A DNA stretch of 64,000 bases, taken from the NCBI RefSeq assembly GCF_002197845.1, contig NZ_NIDE01000002.1:124001-188000 (forward strand). The letters run 5' to 3'. Made by a program: the position numbers and the translations under genes. How positions within the stretch are numbered: position 1 is the first letter of the stretch; each line of letters starts with the position of its first letter. Shown one piece after another: positions 43,428 to 55,964 of this stretch. Under the pieces are notes generated by a model, which saw only the letters and a program-made list of their open reading frames with translations, ran no database searches and was not told the origin of the DNA. The DNA comes from Fimbriiglobus ruber (GTDB lineage: Bacteria; Planctomycetota; Planctomycetia; Gemmatales; Gemmataceae).

Positions 43428-45455
43428 GTGACGCGCTCGGCTCCCAGTTCGCACTTCGATAAACGAACCGCCGTGCGGCCGGAAAACGTGGCCGCGGCCC
43501 TGGAACGCGGGAAATGGGGCTTGCTCGGCCGTCAGCGGCCCGACGGTCACTGGGTGGGCGAACTCGAAGGCGACACCATTCTCGAATCGGAGTTCATCCT
43601 CCTTCTCGCGTTCCTCGGCCGGGCCGACGACCCCCGGGTTCGACCCGCGGCGAATTACCTCCGCGGGCACCAACTCCCGTCCGGCGGGTGGGCGAACTAC
43701 CCGGGCGGGCCGGCCGACATCAGCGTGTCCGTCAAAGCGTACTTCGCGCTAAAAATCGCCGGCTTCTCCGCCGATGAGCCGTTTATGCGGCGGGCCGCCG
43801 ACGCGATCCGCGGGCTCGGCGGGGCGGAGAACTCCAACTCGTTCACCCGGTTCTACCTCGCCCTTCTCGGGCAAGTCCCGTACTCCGTCTGCCCGTCCGT
43901 CCCGGCGGAACTCGTCCTCCTGCCCCGGTGGTTCCCGTTCAACATCTACGCCATGTCGGCCTGGAGCCGGACGATCTTCGTGCCGCTCAGCGTCGTCGAC
44001 GCCCACAAGCCGGTAACCGAACTCCCCGCGTCGATGCACGTCCGGGAGCTATTCGTTGCCCCGTCCGACACGCCGCGGTGGCCGGCGAAACCGACGCGGC
44101 AGTGGGTGTCGTGGACCAATTTCTTTCTGGGCGTTGATTGGGTGATCAAGAAGGGCGAGCGATTCCGGCTCACTCCGCTCCGTAGATACGCGGTTCGCAA
44201 GGCCGTCGCGTGGATGCGCGAGCGGTACGAAGAGAGCGACGGCATCGGGGCAATTTTCCCGCCGATCATTTACAACGCGATCGTTCTCCGCTGCCTCGGG
44301 GTCGCCGCGAACGACCCGGAAATGCAGTGGGTGATGAAGCAGTTGGAAGATTTGTGCATCTCCGAAGGCGACACCTTACGCCTGCAGCCGTGCCTCTCGC
44401 CCGTCTGGGACACCGCCTTGTCGCTGATCGGAGTGGTCGACGCGGGCCAGCCGGGAACGTCGGTGGAGGTGGCCCGCGCGGTCGGCTGGCTTCTCGATAA
44501 GGAAGTGCGGAAAGCGGGCGACTGGGCCAAGAACGTTCGTGGGGTCGAGCCCGGGGGGTGGTTCTTCGAGTACCGGAACGCTTTTTACCCCGACACCGAC
44601 GACACCTCCATGGTGCTGATCGCCCTCGCCCGGATCGGGCGGAGCCAGGCGCCGGAGTGCCAGCCGGCCGTCGAACGTGCGCTGAACTGGCTGCTGGCGA
44701 TGCAGAATTCCGACGGCGGGTGGGGCGCGTTCGACCGCGACATCAACAACGAAATCCTCACCCGCGTTCCGTTCGCCGACCACAACGCGATGCTCGACCC
44801 GAGTTGCCCGGACATCACCGCCCGGATTCTGGAAGCGCTGAGCCACTACGGGTACCAGGCGGGGCAGAAGCCCGTCGACCGGGCGGTCGCCTTCATCCTG
44901 GCCCGCCAAGAACAGACGGGCGCCTGGTTCGGGCGGTGGGGCGTCAATTACCTTTACGGTACGTGGCAGGTTCTGGTCGGGCTCGCGGCGGTGGGGTTCG
45001 GGATGACTGATCCGGCCGTCCGGCGCGCCGCCCGGTGGCTCAAGGACGTGCAGAATTCCGACGGCGGGTGGGGCGAAAGCTGCCTGAGCTACGACGACCC
45101 CACGGCTGCCGGAGTCGGCCCGTCGACCGCCTCCCAGACCGCGTGGGCCGTCCTCGGCCTGCTGGCCGCGGGAGAGGAAGATTGTCCCGAGGTCCGCGCG
45201 GGAGTCGAATACCTAGTCGCGACTCAGGCGGCCGACGGCGGCTGGCCCGAGGGGCCGTTCACGGGCACCGGTTTCCCCCGGGTGTTCTACCTCAAATACC
45301 ACATGTACCCGGTCTATTTCCCACTGATGGCGCTCGGGCGGTACGCTGCCGTCAGCCGTCCGTCGACCGATGACGGCACCGCGGGTCGCCCCGGTCCCGG
45401 CCATTCGTCCCCCTCGCACACGGGAACGCCTCTCCAGGTTCCGACCGACGAGTGA
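43428..45455 (+). CDS. shc: Squalene-hopene cyclase
   Basis: 675 residues. Cyclises squalene to hopene/diplopterol at the membrane. The catalytic acid motif DTDD is at 389-392 (YPDTDDTSM). Repeated QW motifs are seen: QRPDGHWVG, QLPSGGWANY, QNSDGGWGAFDR, QEQTGAWFGRWG, QNSDGGWGES, QAADGGWPEG. GTG 43428 follows GGAAAGGA. First gene of a hopanoid operon with hpnH and hpnG. The C-terminal tail (TGRPGPGHSSPSHTG) is variable. Confidence 0.96.
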   Translation: MTRSAPSSHFDKRTAVRPENVAAALERGKWGLLGRQRPDGHWVGELEGDTILESEFILLLAFLGRADDPRVRPAANYLRGHQLPSGGWANYPGGPADISVSVKAYFALKIAGFSADEPFMRRAADAIRGLGGAENSNSFTRFYLALLGQVPYSVCPSVPAELVLLPRWFPFNIYAMSAWSRTIFVPLSVVDAHKPVTELPASMHVRELFVAPSDTPRWPAKPTRQWVSWTNFFLGVDWVIKKGERFRLTPLRRYAVRKAVAWMRERYEESDGIGAIFPPIIYNAIVLRCLGVAANDPEMQWVMKQLEDLCISEGDTLRLQPCLSPVWDTALSLIGVVDAGQPGTSVEVARAVGWLLDKEVRKAGDWAKNVRGVEPGGWFFEYRNAFYPDTDDTSMVLIALARIGRSQAPECQPAVERALNWLLAMQNSDGGWGAFDRDINNEILTRVPFADHNAMLDPSCPDITARILEALSHYGYQAGQKPVDRAVAFILARQEQTGAWFGRWGVNYLYGTWQVLVGLAAVGFGMTDPAVRRAARWLKDVQNSDGGWGESCLSYDDPTAAGVGPSTASQTAWAVLGLLAAGEEDCPEVRAGVEYLVATQAADGGWPEGPFTGTGFPRVFYLKYHMYPVYFPLMALGRYAAVSRPSTDDGTAGRPGPGHSSPSHTGTPLQVPTDE

Positions 45456-45488
45456 CACCTTCAAACTGAATACCTCCCGGAGATCTCC

Positions 45489-46508
45489 ATGCGCTTCCCC
45501 CTGAGCCTGACCACCGACATGGCGGGCTACATGATCAAAAAGAAGCTCAGCCGCGAACCGCGGTTCCCGCTCGTGTTGATGTTGGAGCCGCTGCACGCCT
45601 GCAACCTCACCTGCACCGGTTGCGGGCGGATTCGCGAGTACGAGAGTACGATCAAAGAGAAGCTGACGGTCGAGGAATGCCTCGACTCGGTGGACGAGGC
45701 CGGGGCCCCGATCGTGAGCATTTGCGGCGGGGAACCGCTCATCTACCCGCAAATCGGCGACCTCGTTCGCGGCATCCTGAAGCGCCGGAAGCACATCTAC
45801 CTGTGTACGAACGGGATGTTCATCACCAAGAAACTGAACCAGTTCCGGCCGACATCGCGATTCTTCTTCAACGTCCACCTCGACGGCCTGGAGGCGACGC
45901 ACGACAAGGCCGTCGAACGAGCCGGCGTATTCCAGGCGGCGGTCGAAGGGATCAAGGCGGCGAAAAAAGCCGGCTTCCTGGTCTGCACCAACACGACGGT
46001 GTACAAGGAAACCGACATGGCCGAGATCGACGCCCTGTACGGCTACCTGACCGAACTGGGCGTGGACGGCTTCATGCTGGCGCCGGCCTACGGGTACGCG
46101 GCCGTTTGCAGTACGAACCCGAACGGGGCCGCCGAAATCTTCCTGACCCGCGATCAGATCAAGGAAAAGTTCAACCAGGCGCCCGCGTTGTTCAAGAAGT
46201 ACAAGATGAACACTTCCCCGATCTACCTGGAGTTCCTCCAGGGGAAGCGGGAGTTGACGTGCGCGGCGTGGGCCAGCCCGACGCGGAACGTGAAGGGCTG
46301 GAAGGGGCCGTGTTATCTCATTACCGACGAGCACCACACGACCTTCACGGACCTCATGCACGACACGGAGTGGGAGAACTACGGGTACGGCAAGGACTCG
46401 CGCTGCGAACACTGCATGATGCACTCCGGGTACGAAGTCGCGGCCGCCCTCGGCGTGAACGCGAAACTCGGCGACAGCCTGAAAATGCTGAAGTGGCAGT
46501 TGACGTGA
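45489..46508 (+). CDS. hpnH: Adenosyl-hopene transferase, radical SAM
   Basis: 339 residues. Adds the 5'-deoxyadenosyl group to diploptene in the first step of extended hopanoid synthesis. The radical-SAM cluster motif is CNLTCTGC (C38, C42, C45). SICGGEPL gives the SAM-binding GGEP. The C-terminal Cys-rich part (CEHCMMHSGYE) is typical of HpnH. It lies 33 bases after shc and overlaps hpnG. Confidence 0.96.
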   Translation: MRFPLSLTTDMAGYMIKKKLSREPRFPLVLMLEPLHACNLTCTGCGRIREYESTIKEKLTVEECLDSVDEAGAPIVSICGGEPLIYPQIGDLVRGILKRRKHIYLCTNGMFITKKLNQFRPTSRFFFNVHLDGLEATHDKAVERAGVFQAAVEGIKAAKKAGFLVCTNTTVYKETDMAEIDALYGYLTELGVDGFMLAPAYGYAAVCSTNPNGAAEIFLTRDQIKEKFNQAPALFKKYKMNTSPIYLEFLQGKRELTCAAWASPTRNVKGWKGPCYLITDEHHTTFTDLMHDTEWENYGYGKDSRCEHCMMHSGYEVAAALGVNAKLGDSLKMLKWQLT

Positions 46509-47167
46509 GCGGGGCCGACACGGTCGCCAGCGTCGTCGTCCTGTTCGCCCTGGAGCGGGAGGCGGCGCCGTTCCGCCGCGCGGTGCGCGACAATGACCGG
46601 GTGCGGGTCGTGATCACGGGAATCGGCCGGGCCGCCGCGGCCGAAACCATCGAGAAGGTCTTATCGGGGCCGCTCCCGCAACTCGTCGTGATGGCCGGGT
46701 TCTGCGGAGGCTTGCGACCGGGTCTGGCCGTCGGGGATGTGGTCGCGCCGGCCGAGGTCGTGGACGAAGCCAGCGGCCGGTGGGCGTGCGCGGGGAACGG
46801 AAGCGGGCGACTGCTGACGACGACCCGGATCGTGGCCACACCGTCTGATAAACGATCACTGGGTGAACGGCATCGGGCAGACATTGTGGACATGGAATCG
46901 GCGGCGGTGGCGGATGTCTGCGCTCGGGTCGGTGTGCCCTTCCGGGCGGTCCGGGCGGTATCGGACACGGTCGAGACGGCACTGTCGCCCGCACTCGTCC
47001 GCCTGTTGGCGAGCGGAAACGTCTCCCCATTCCGGGCCTGCCTTGCTCTCTTCCGAACCCCGTCGCTACTCGGCGAGTTCCTCCGGTTAGCTCGCGACAC
47101 CGCGCTGGCTGCCAGGCAGCTCGCTCCCGCCCTGGTCGAAGTGATTCGGCCGCCATGCTCTGGGTAA
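46505..47167 (+). CDS. hpnG: Adenosylhopane nucleosidase
   Basis: 220 residues. Purine-nucleoside phosphorylase fold; removes adenine from adenosylhopane to give ribosylhopane. It has ALEREAAPFRRAV, ITGIGRAAAAETI, MAGFCGGLRPGLAVGDVV and the catalytic block ADIVDMESAAVADV. The GTG start at 46505 overlaps the hpnH stop by 4 bases (GTGA), so translation is probably coupled. Confidence 0.92.
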   Translation: MSGADTVASVVVLFALEREAAPFRRAVRDNDRVRVVITGIGRAAAAETIEKVLSGPLPQLVVMAGFCGGLRPGLAVGDVVAPAEVVDEASGRWACAGNGSGRLLTTTRIVATPSDKRSLGERHRADIVDMESAAVADVCARVGVPFRAVRAVSDTVETALSPALVRLLASGNVSPFRACLALFRTPSLLGEFLRLARDTALAARQLAPALVEVIRPPCSG

Positions 47168-47194
47168 GTGGGGCTGCGAAAGGGCTTACGCGAC

Positions 47195-47404
47195 TTAGTC
47201 CGGTGGGGCGGGTAGTAAGCCGCTCACCGCTTCGAAGCACCGGCCGCCCGGCCAGCGCACGTCGACGTCGGGTGCGTCCAGCGCGAACGGCGGCTCCACG
47301 ACCACCCCGACTCCTTCCCCGCGACCCCACGAGTCGAAGTCGTTCGGCACCCACGTCGCCGGGTTCCTGACGACCCGGTCGCCCACGCGGAACGCTGGCT
47401 CCAT
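47195..47404 (-). CDS. Small hypothetical protein
   Basis: 69 residues: MEPAFRVGDRVVRNPATWV, WGRGEGVGVVVEPP, VDVRWPGGRCFE. GAGG lies 8 bases upstream of the ATG. It looks like a compact beta-barrel and I recall close relatives in other Gemmataceae. Function unknown. Confidence 0.65.
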   Translation of the reverse strand: MEPAFRVGDRVVRNPATWVPNDFDSWGRGEGVGVVVEPPFALDAPDVDVRWPGGRCFEAVSGLLPAPPD

Positions 47405-47448
47405 GCCGTTGCCTCAGTTTCGGATGTCTTGGGATATCTCCGACCGAC

Positions 47449-47817
47449 CTATGGGACACGGATCAGAGCCGTGCGGTCGGTGTAGACGACATACGGCCCG
47501 TCCGGTCCGTTAACTTCGCACCGATATGTCAATCGCCAAACCTGGGCGCGGCCCACACCGCGGAAGAAACGCGGGGCGCCCACTTCCTCCCGGTCCAGTT
47601 GGTGGCCAGCGATCACATCCCCCGGCCGACGCCCCGCGGCCGCCAACGACGCCTGGATGTATTTCGCGGAAGGCGGACCCGGCGGCGGCACCCAACCACC
47701 CGCGGACCAGGGCACGCACCCGATCGGCAGAATCGGCACCCGGTTATCGGGCTCCGCTCGGTAGAGCTGGCCGAAGGATGTGGCCGTGGCAACCAGCAGC
47801 AACAGCGCCTCAAACAT
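47449..47817 (-). CDS. Small exported protein
   Basis: 122 residues. Signal peptide MFEALLLLVATATSFGQ, then a part with VPILPIGCVPWSAGGWVPPP and a beta-rich C-terminus (AQVWRLTYRCEVNGPDGPYV). AAGGGAG precedes ATG 47817. Function unknown. Confidence 0.62.
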   Translation of the reverse strand: MFEALLLLVATATSFGQLYRAEPDNRVPILPIGCVPWSAGGWVPPPGPPSAKYIQASLAAAGRRPGDVIAGHQLDREEVGAPRFFRGVGRAQVWRLTYRCEVNGPDGPYVVYTDRTALIRVP

Positions 47818-47984
47818 TGTGACTCCCTTCCTGGGCAAAAAGAACATTCCGACGTTGCGCGTTGGAACACCGACACGCGGGTCTTCCCGACGGGGAGTGG
47901 CGTCCGCCGAAGCCACATCGACGGTTCTGGCCCAAACGCTCCTTGGGTCGACCGGAAACAACCGGTGATGGATGCAGGCCCGCT

Positions 47985-48407
47985 TTCCGCACTATGACAT
48001 CGCGATACTTGATTAGACACCACTAGACGCAGGGTCAAACCGGCGGTCTGCCATCGCTCAATAACTGTTCCATCGAATGCGTATGTTTGATCGGCCGCAA
48101 ACTTCTCTTCAAGCAGACCTAAGTGAGCGTTGTAGAATGCCCCAAGGAAGTGTCCTCCTTCAGTATCGACTTTCGACAGCCGACTGTTGTGACTCTCGCA
48201 AAGAACCTTTGCTGACATAGAATCGACTGAAAGTACTAACGCACCATTGTCATTGCCGTGCGGATAACCCACCACCTGCAATTTTCCTGCTTCTTCAAAT
48301 TCTTTGAGAAGATTTTTGGAGATAAAGTGTTCGCGGTTCAACGAACCCGAGCAATCACCAAGTTGCGCCGCATAGCAGTCACGAGAATTACTAGCTTTTG
48401 GCATCAT
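47985..48407 (-). pseudogene. 5' fragment of an HNH-like gene
   Basis: Starts MMPKASNSRDCYAAQ. It carries an HNH-like pattern: CSGSLNREHFISKNLL, then LCESHNSRLSKVDTEGGHFL about 45 residues on. After about 135 codons (LTLRLVVSNQ) homology stops and the frame runs into the DNA upstream of the small exported gene. The fragment is AT-richer than its surroundings, consistent with transfer. The 3' end and thus a complete active site are missing. Confidence 0.55.
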
Positions 48408-48615
48408 GACACCCTTCGTATGCTCTAAACAAAGGCACTGGATACTACATCGCTCTCCCTTTTCGATGGTCGTTGTAACCAAATCCTTCAGTGGCTTGGC
48501 ACACTAAGCCAGTCATTTTCCGGCGCCTTCAGCCGATGCGACAATTGTAAACCCATCCGTTCGCAATCACCATAGACTGATTGCACGGTGGCCCGAGTCT
48601 GCTGTAGAAACGACC

Positions 48616-48648
48616 CCGCCCGTCGCCACCCCGAGGGTGGCGACGGGC
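48616..48648 (-). terminator. Strong hairpin after secA
   Basis: Arms 48616-48630 and 48634-48648 form a perfect 15-bp stem (CGCCCGTCGCCACCC) with a 3-base loop, starting 33 bases past the secA stop. Only a weak T-rich run follows (GTCGTTTC). Likely the secA transcription end. Confidence 0.6.
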
Positions 48649-48680
48649 GGAAGATGCTCTCAGCGTCTGGCCGCATTCCG

Positions 48681-52508
<3,828 letters not shown>

Positions 52509-52756
52509 CGATCGGAACCTCGGAAAACGAACAAGCGTACAGGGGGACGGTCCAAAAAAGCCGCGTGTCGGGCACTCGTCCGCCAGACTGTCACTCTAAG
52601 AATCGTGGAAAAAAGGGTCAATACGGACCGCCCGCGCAGAATGCGCAACCAGCACGGTCGGCGCGTTTCGCGGAGAGTCGTTATCGCCCCATCTGAAATA
52701 GGACGGCGACGGGCACGAAAATCGCTGAGGTAACGAGATTAGAGGAGAGTTACTGG

Positions 52757-55393
52757 CTATACGTCCTCGGAAATCACTTGACCAAACCGATCGCCCAGCG
52801 CTGCCCGCCCGACGTCGGTAAGACCCGCCCAATGGGTGAGCCGCAAGACGCTCAGTCCCGAGAGGGCGTTGGACCCCGCCAGCGCGCGAGCTGCGGTGTC
52901 GGTCGCCGGGACACAGGTGTTCTCTCCATCGCCGGTGATCTCCAACTCTCTAAGGCCGGTCAGGTATGGGGTTGCGGCCAGAGCGGCTACGGCGTCATCG
53001 CCGAGGGCGTCAAGTCCGCCTAACCGGAGCGTGCGGAGTTTCTTGACCCACGGCGATCCAGCCAACGTCCGGACGGCCTTGTCTGACAGCCCAGTTGAGC
53101 GCAGGTCCAGAGTCTCGAGCCCGTTGAGATGCGGCGCGGCCAACAACGCCCTCAGGCCTGCATCGCCGATAGTGCGATTGCCACGGAGCCCGAGCGATTT
53201 TAGCCCGGCCGCGCAGGGCGAGGAACCGAGGGCGGCGAGCCCGCTCGGTCCGACTTGGTTGGCTGTCATTTCGCTACGGGAACCGGGGTTCCAGCCGAAG
53301 TTGAGTTCTCTGAGCCGGACCAGAGCCGGGGCCGATGCCAGTAACCGGGCAGCTTCGTCTCTGAGTCCACAGGGACCGATCGCGAGTTCTTCCAGTGCCG
53401 TCAAGTGGGGCGAGCCGAGGACGTGGACCAACTCAACCCCGGTCACAGCGCGAAACTCCAGCCGAGTCATCCGGGCGAGATTTTTATGCCGGGCCAGGAT
53501 TTGGAACGCTCCCTCCCCGGTCATGTTCCCACGCTGCACCTCCAGCGGCAGCAGCGCCAAAGGCGGGAACCGCGACAGGTCCTCGGCCACCTCATCCGGC
53601 ACCGGGCCTGTGAAACGGACGGTACGAAGGAACCCGCGGTCGAATGACTCATCTTCTATCGGTTCGGCCCACCGGGCGAGTGGCGCAAGCCATTCGTCGC
53701 GGCCCGTCTCGAACCACTGTTGCCACCGCTGCATGACCTCGTCGGGCCGCCAGTCCTCTGGGTCCTGTAGCAGGATCACCACCCACCACGGCGAGTTCGC
53801 ATCCTGGAGAAATGTGGAGTACATCCGCCGGACCGTCAAGTCGTTCGGGGCGTCAAGGATCGATTGAACGAGCCAGTCCTCGACCGCCGCCCGTGCCTCC
53901 GCCTCCGACCCGCCGGCGACTAATTCTGCCCGAAGGGCCGCCAGGTGTTCGCCGGTCAGGAACGCGCCGTCGGCCTGGAACACGGTCAAGTCGGGGAACG
54001 ACACTATAAGCCGCCGGCCCACGTCCCGGCTGATCCCGTTCTCGGCCACCGTCAGCCAGCGGAGTCCGCGGAAGTGCGGCGAGGCCACGAACGCTTCGGC
54101 TCCTTCGTCCCCGACCGCGTTCTCCCTGACGTCAAGGTGCCGGAGACGGCCCATGTGCGCCGACGTGGCCAGAGCCCGCGCGCCGGTGATTGTGACGGCG
54201 TTCTCCGAAAGGTTAAGGGTGTGCAACCCCGACAGGGTGCGGCTTGCGGCGAGGGCCTCAACGGCCGCGTCGCCGATCCCGTTGGCACGTAGCTCGAGCC
54301 GGTCGAGCGGGCCCAAGTGCGGGGAGCGCGCGATGGCCTCGCACCCGCGGGTTCCGATGCCGCAGCGGTCGATATTGAGCGTCCGGACCGCCCGCAGCCC
54401 CGGCCAGGCCGCCAGCGCGACCCCACCGTCCTCGCCGAGCGGGTCGGATCCCAGGTAGAGTTTGCTGACCGCGGATAGGTGAGCGGCCCCGGCGAGGGCT
54501 TCCATCGCCGCCGCGTCGAACGAGCAACCCCGCAGCCATAGTTCGGTCAGGCCGGTGAACACTTTCGCATCAGCGAGGGCGCGTACCCCGGCGGCGGCGA
54601 GCGGGGTATACCAGAAGTTCACGGTCTGAAGGCGGTCGGGGTTAAGGGCGGCGAGTGTGTCCGCAAATAACTCGCCCCGGAACTCGTTGACATCCGAGAG
54701 GCTGAAATGTTTCAGGTCCGGGAACCGTGACAGAAGTCGTGGCAACGTCGCCCCAGTAAACTCCGCGCCGGCGATCGACAGTCCGCGGACCGGCGGCAGG
54801 GCCGGGCCGGCGGCGAGGGTTGCAAGGTCCTCGTCTCGCAGTGGAAAGCTGTCGAGCGACAACCCCGCCAGGCCCGCCAGGTGCGGAGAAGCGAGGATGG
54901 TTCCCAGCGCCTCTGTACCGAGCGGCTGACCGCCGAGTTCGAGGCGACCGACTCGTGCCAGGTATGGGCAGTCAGCCAGTTTTCGAGCCTGCTCGCCGAT
55001 GTGGGTCAGCCGCAACTCGATCACTGGGGAATGCCGCCACAGCTCGTCGCCGCGAGCGAGGAACGTGGCTGTGTCGACGATCAGGTCATTGACGAATCCG
55101 CGAGAGAACTCGCCGTACAGCGAAGTGTGGGCGTTTAGGTTTCGTAGCGGTTGCAACCAGAGATCCCTGTTCCGGCTCAGCAGCAACCGCTCACGGGCCT
55201 CCAACCGGACGAGTTCGGCCGCGGGGAGGTTGCCCCGGCCGTCGGCGTTCCGGGCGAGGGTGCACTGAACACGGATGAACTCGGCGCGGTCCGGGTCGTC
55301 GTGTTCGTCCAACCAGTCGGCGAACACAAGCCGTGGCAAGTCGTCCTCCGGCTCGGCTGCGATCGCGGCCAGGAACGGCGAGTCGTCTCTCAT
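52757..55393 (-). CDS. TIGR02996 / leucine-rich-repeat protein
   Basis: 878 residues, no signal peptide. The N-terminal 50 residues are the TIGR02996 repeat-companion domain (FLAAIAAEPEDDLPRLVFAD, WLDEHDDPDRAEFIRVQ). Over 20 LRRs follow in two blocks, separated at about 510-560 by a second companion-like stretch (AVEDWLVQSILDAPNDLTVR). LRRs are of the LxLxxNxIxDxGxxxLA type. Two companion-like segments suggest an internal duplication. Protein-binding role inferred; Gemmataceae carry dozens of these. Confidence 0.85.
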   Translation of the reverse strand: MRDDSPFLAAIAAEPEDDLPRLVFADWLDEHDDPDRAEFIRVQCTLARNADGRGNLPAAELVRLEARERLLLSRNRDLWLQPLRNLNAHTSLYGEFSRGFVNDLIVDTATFLARGDELWRHSPVIELRLTHIGEQARKLADCPYLARVGRLELGGQPLGTEALGTILASPHLAGLAGLSLDSFPLRDEDLATLAAGPALPPVRGLSIAGAEFTGATLPRLLSRFPDLKHFSLSDVNEFRGELFADTLAALNPDRLQTVNFWYTPLAAAGVRALADAKVFTGLTELWLRGCSFDAAAMEALAGAAHLSAVSKLYLGSDPLGEDGGVALAAWPGLRAVRTLNIDRCGIGTRGCEAIARSPHLGPLDRLELRANGIGDAAVEALAASRTLSGLHTLNLSENAVTITGARALATSAHMGRLRHLDVRENAVGDEGAEAFVASPHFRGLRWLTVAENGISRDVGRRLIVSFPDLTVFQADGAFLTGEHLAALRAELVAGGSEAEARAAVEDWLVQSILDAPNDLTVRRMYSTFLQDANSPWWVVILLQDPEDWRPDEVMQRWQQWFETGRDEWLAPLARWAEPIEDESFDRGFLRTVRFTGPVPDEVAEDLSRFPPLALLPLEVQRGNMTGEGAFQILARHKNLARMTRLEFRAVTGVELVHVLGSPHLTALEELAIGPCGLRDEAARLLASAPALVRLRELNFGWNPGSRSEMTANQVGPSGLAALGSSPCAAGLKSLGLRGNRTIGDAGLRALLAAPHLNGLETLDLRSTGLSDKAVRTLAGSPWVKKLRTLRLGGLDALGDDAVAALAATPYLTGLRELEITGDGENTCVPATDTAARALAGSNALSGLSVLRLTHWAGLTDVGRAALGDRFGQVISEDV

Positions 55394-55575
55394 GCGTGTT
55401 CAGTTCCGAATCGGGTTGCCTGTGCGTCACAGCCCCTCGACAATGCTCCCCAGTGCTTCAGCCAGGCGCCTGGGCAAGTTTCGGATGTCGACCGTTGTTG
55501 GCACAGCAGTTTTCCTCCCCTGCATCATACTCGAACCGGCATCCTAAACCGCTCTCAGGTGGAACCTGATGTCAG

Positions 55576-55803
55576 TCACCGGCTGCCTCCCGCGCGCCGT
55601 TTGACCTCCGCCCACGGCACAGTAGCGACGCCCCCGCTAGCGAGTTCGGCGGATCGCTGCCGTATCACCTCGCGCCAGGATTCGTCGAAGGGCGGACGGT
55701 CGGGGGTTTGGACGGAGTCGATCAACGCCTCGATCAGTTCAAGGCGATCGGCGTCGGGCAGATCGAGCGCCGCGGCCAAGATCTGGTCAGCAGTTAGCGC
55801 CAT
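55576..55803 (-). CDS. TIGR02574-type antitoxin-like protein, orphan
   Basis: 75 residues: [41 protein letters not shown]. This is the addiction-module component pattern that normally precedes a ParE/RelE toxin. The DNA after its stop (55394-55575) has no toxin gene. GGGGGAT lies upstream of ATG 55803. Confidence 0.75.
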   Translation of the reverse strand: MALTADQILAAALDLPDADRLELIEALIDSVQTPDRPPFDESWREVIRQRSAELASGGVATVPWAEVKRRAGGSR

Positions 55804-55964
55804 CTGGCATCCCCCGTGACAAAACACCCGTAAAACAAAGTTGCGAATCGAATGCGCGCCAGTTTTACGTCTCCCGCGGACCGCGGTTAGCAGACCGGTC
55901 GCCGGGACAAGCCCATAATAACAGAACCGCTACCGCATGCGGCCTGCCCCCGCCGTGGTGCCCC

